Source: Promethearchaeota archaeon
GTDB lineage: Archaea > Asgardarchaeota > Lokiarchaeia > Sigyniarchaeales > SOKP01
Reading direction: 5' to 3'
Assembly (NCBI GenBank): GCA_030615145.1
Contig: JAUWZT010000201.1
Coordinates: 1 to 6,420, forward strand
DNA length: 6,420 nucleotides
A program made the position numbers and the translations under genes. The notes under the pieces were generated by a model. The model was not told the origin of the DNA and made no database searches. It was given only the letters and a program-made list of their open reading frames with translations. Positions 5,392-6,420 of the stretch are shown one piece after another (the stretch's first letter is position 1; each line of letters starts with the position of its first letter).

Positions 5392-6420
5392 TTAAAAATT
5401 AAATTCGTATTTATCCAGATGAAGTTCCTTTCGCATAATTTTGATATCTTCTTGTAAACTTTTGTTAATCGGAATTCCCGTTTTTAATCTTTCTTGTTCG
5501 GCAATAAATTCCTTCTCTCCCGCCGTGTAAATCTTTTCTTCGCCTGGAGCCTTTTTTGACTCTCTCAATCCCTTCATGATATTTCCGGCTGTTTTTTTAA
5601 AAGAACCAATTGATAAGAAGCTTTCAATATTAATTGCTAGAAAGAAATGGCCCACTTTTAAGCGTTTTTGGCCATCTTCAACGATACCTATCGTATCTTT
5701 AAGATATATTCCATCTTGTAAAGCCGCAGATAATAATTCAACTAATGTTGCGTAACCATAACCTTTATAACCTGAAGTACCTTCTCCTTTACCACCTAAG
5801 GGTAATAACGCAGCTTTCCCTTTACTCATACCATCTAATATTTTAGCAGGATCAGTTTCTGTTTTACCATTGTCCGTTATTACTACTCCATCCGGTAAAG
5901 GTTTATTTATTCTATTGTATAATTCTACTTTACCTCTTTGAATGATTGTAGTGGCACAGTCAATTAAAAAGGGGAATTCCTCGTCTGTTGGAGCGCCTAC
6001 TGTTAACGGATTTGTTCCTAACATTGGTTCAACTCCAAAAGTAGGGGGCATAGAGGGGCGAGCGTTAGTAACTGCGAAGCCAATCATCCCTTCCTTTGTA
6101 GCCATGAGAGAATAGTAACCTGCAATTCCAAAGTGGGTAGAATTTCGAACAGCAACAGAACCAAGTCCATACTCTTTAGCTTTTTCAATCGCAGTTTTCA
6201 TCGCCTTATAAGCAATAACGTGACCCATTCCGCAATTTCCGTCCCAAAGAGCCGTAGTTGGACCATCCTTAACGATGTCAATCTTTGTAATTACTTCGTA
6301 CATTCCAGCTTTGATACGATCGAAATACATTTTACAACGTTGTATTCCATGGGTATCAATTCCTCTAATATCAGAAGCAATTAATACTTCAGCTATAATG
6401 TGGGCATCGTCTTTAGGAAC
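5392..6420 (-). CDS. Ldh2 family NAD(P)-dependent 2-hydroxyacid dehydrogenase, copy B (5' end cut by window edge)
   Basis: The frame stays open from the TAA at 5392-5394 to the right edge, giving 342 visible residues. The ATG at 6330 is internal, because the conserved RGIDTHGIQR motif lies upstream of it. About 35 N-terminal residues should be missing. It carries the same hallmarks as copy A: THG catalytic region, RNSTHFGIAGYY, GTNPLTVGAP, DCATT and RGK, GYKGYGYAT, and the C-terminal GEKE / GIPI part. From the shared internal Met to the stop, both proteins have 312 residues and align without gaps at roughly 70% identity (counted by eye). Differences include DSHG to DTHG, GLGPVIGY to GMGHVIAY and ITTTNARPAI to FAVTNARPSM, so substrate or cofactor preference may differ. 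It lies upstream of copy A in the direction of transcription; its promoter is outside the window. Substrate unknown within the malate/lactate/sulfolactate-type range. Confidence 0.88.
   Translation of the reverse strand, partial: VPKDDAHIIAEVLIASDIRGIDTHGIQRCKMYFDRIKAGMYEVITKIDIVKDGPTTALWDGNCGMGHVIAYKAMKTAIEKAKEYGLGSVAVRNSTHFGIAGYYSLMATKEGMIGFAVTNARPSMPPTFGVEPMLGTNPLTVGAPTDEEFPFLIDCATTIIQRGKVELYNRINKPLPDGVVITDNGKTETDPAKILDGMSKGKAALLPLGGKGEGTSGYKGYGYATLVELLSAALQDGIYLKDTIGIVEDGQKRLKVGHFFLAINIESFLSIGSFKKTAGNIMKGLRESKKAPGEEKIYTAGEKEFIAEQERLKTGIPINKSLQEDIKIMRKELHLDKYEFNF
5444..5475 (-). repeat. 32-base exact repeat shared by the two dehydrogenase genes (copy B site)
   Basis: Partner of 4136-4167, 1308 bases away in the same orientation. 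It is part of the tandem duplication and not a mobile element: no flanking terminal repeats or transposase are seen. Confidence 0.7.

Noticed and set aside
6328..6330. ATG at 6330 as the start of dehydrogenase copy B
   Set aside because: The conserved RGIDTHGIQR motif with the catalytic His is encoded upstream of it and the frame is open to the window edge.
6133..6384. Plus-strand open frame of 83 codons
   Set aside because: Antisense to the conserved N-terminal half of dehydrogenase copy B.
4084..6420. Composite transposon or mobile element explaining the repeated dehydrogenase genes
   Set aside because: There is no transposase, terminal inverted repeat or target duplication; the similarity is confined to the coding sequences, as in a plain tandem duplication.

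Overview
The window is AT-rich DNA (roughly one third G+C by eye) that is densely coded on both strands. It reads most naturally as a low-GC archaeon. The supports are Shine-Dalgarno sites of the GGTGA / AGGT type, TATA-like boxes rather than obvious -35/-10 pairs, T-tract ends without strong hairpins, and an abundance of Ldh2-type dehydrogenases. An Asgard (Lokiarchaeia-like) source would fit the base composition and gene types, but this is inference. No rRNA, tRNA or other marker is present, and a low-GC bacterium is not excluded.

Layout: (1) 1-1741, plus strand. The 3' end of a phytoene-dehydrogenase-like FAD oxidoreductase (COG1233 type) is joined by an ATGA overlap to a complete reductase with FAD, NAD(P) and C-terminal [2Fe-2S] domains. 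They look like a translationally coupled redox pair in which the reductase feeds electrons from NAD(P)H to the flavoprotein. (2) 1742-1851, a short convergent gap with T-rich ends for both strands. (3) 1852-2415, minus strand. A small two-helix membrane protein with a soluble PH-like C-terminal domain, function unknown. (4) 2416-2639, a divergent promoter region with a self-complementary TATA-like box, inverted repeats and a 12-T run. (5) 2640-4082, plus strand. A cation diffusion facilitator (CDF) metal exporter with three tandem C-terminal domains instead of one. (6) 4084-5217 and 5392-6420, minus strand. Two tandem, roughly 70% identical Ldh2/malate-lactate-type NAD(P)-dependent dehydrogenases. 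The upstream copy runs off the right edge and lacks its N-terminus.

The neighbourhoods do not form one obvious pathway. The strongest functional link is the overlapping flavoprotein/reductase pair. The most unusual protein is the CDF transporter: its third C-terminal domain keeps the complete set of metal ligands known from YiiP, the first two have lost some, and its transmembrane transport site has Asn in place of the usual His. The dehydrogenase pair looks like a local duplication that has begun to diverge. No mobile element, CRISPR array or RNA gene was recognised, and no gene-free stretch exceeds 300 bases.
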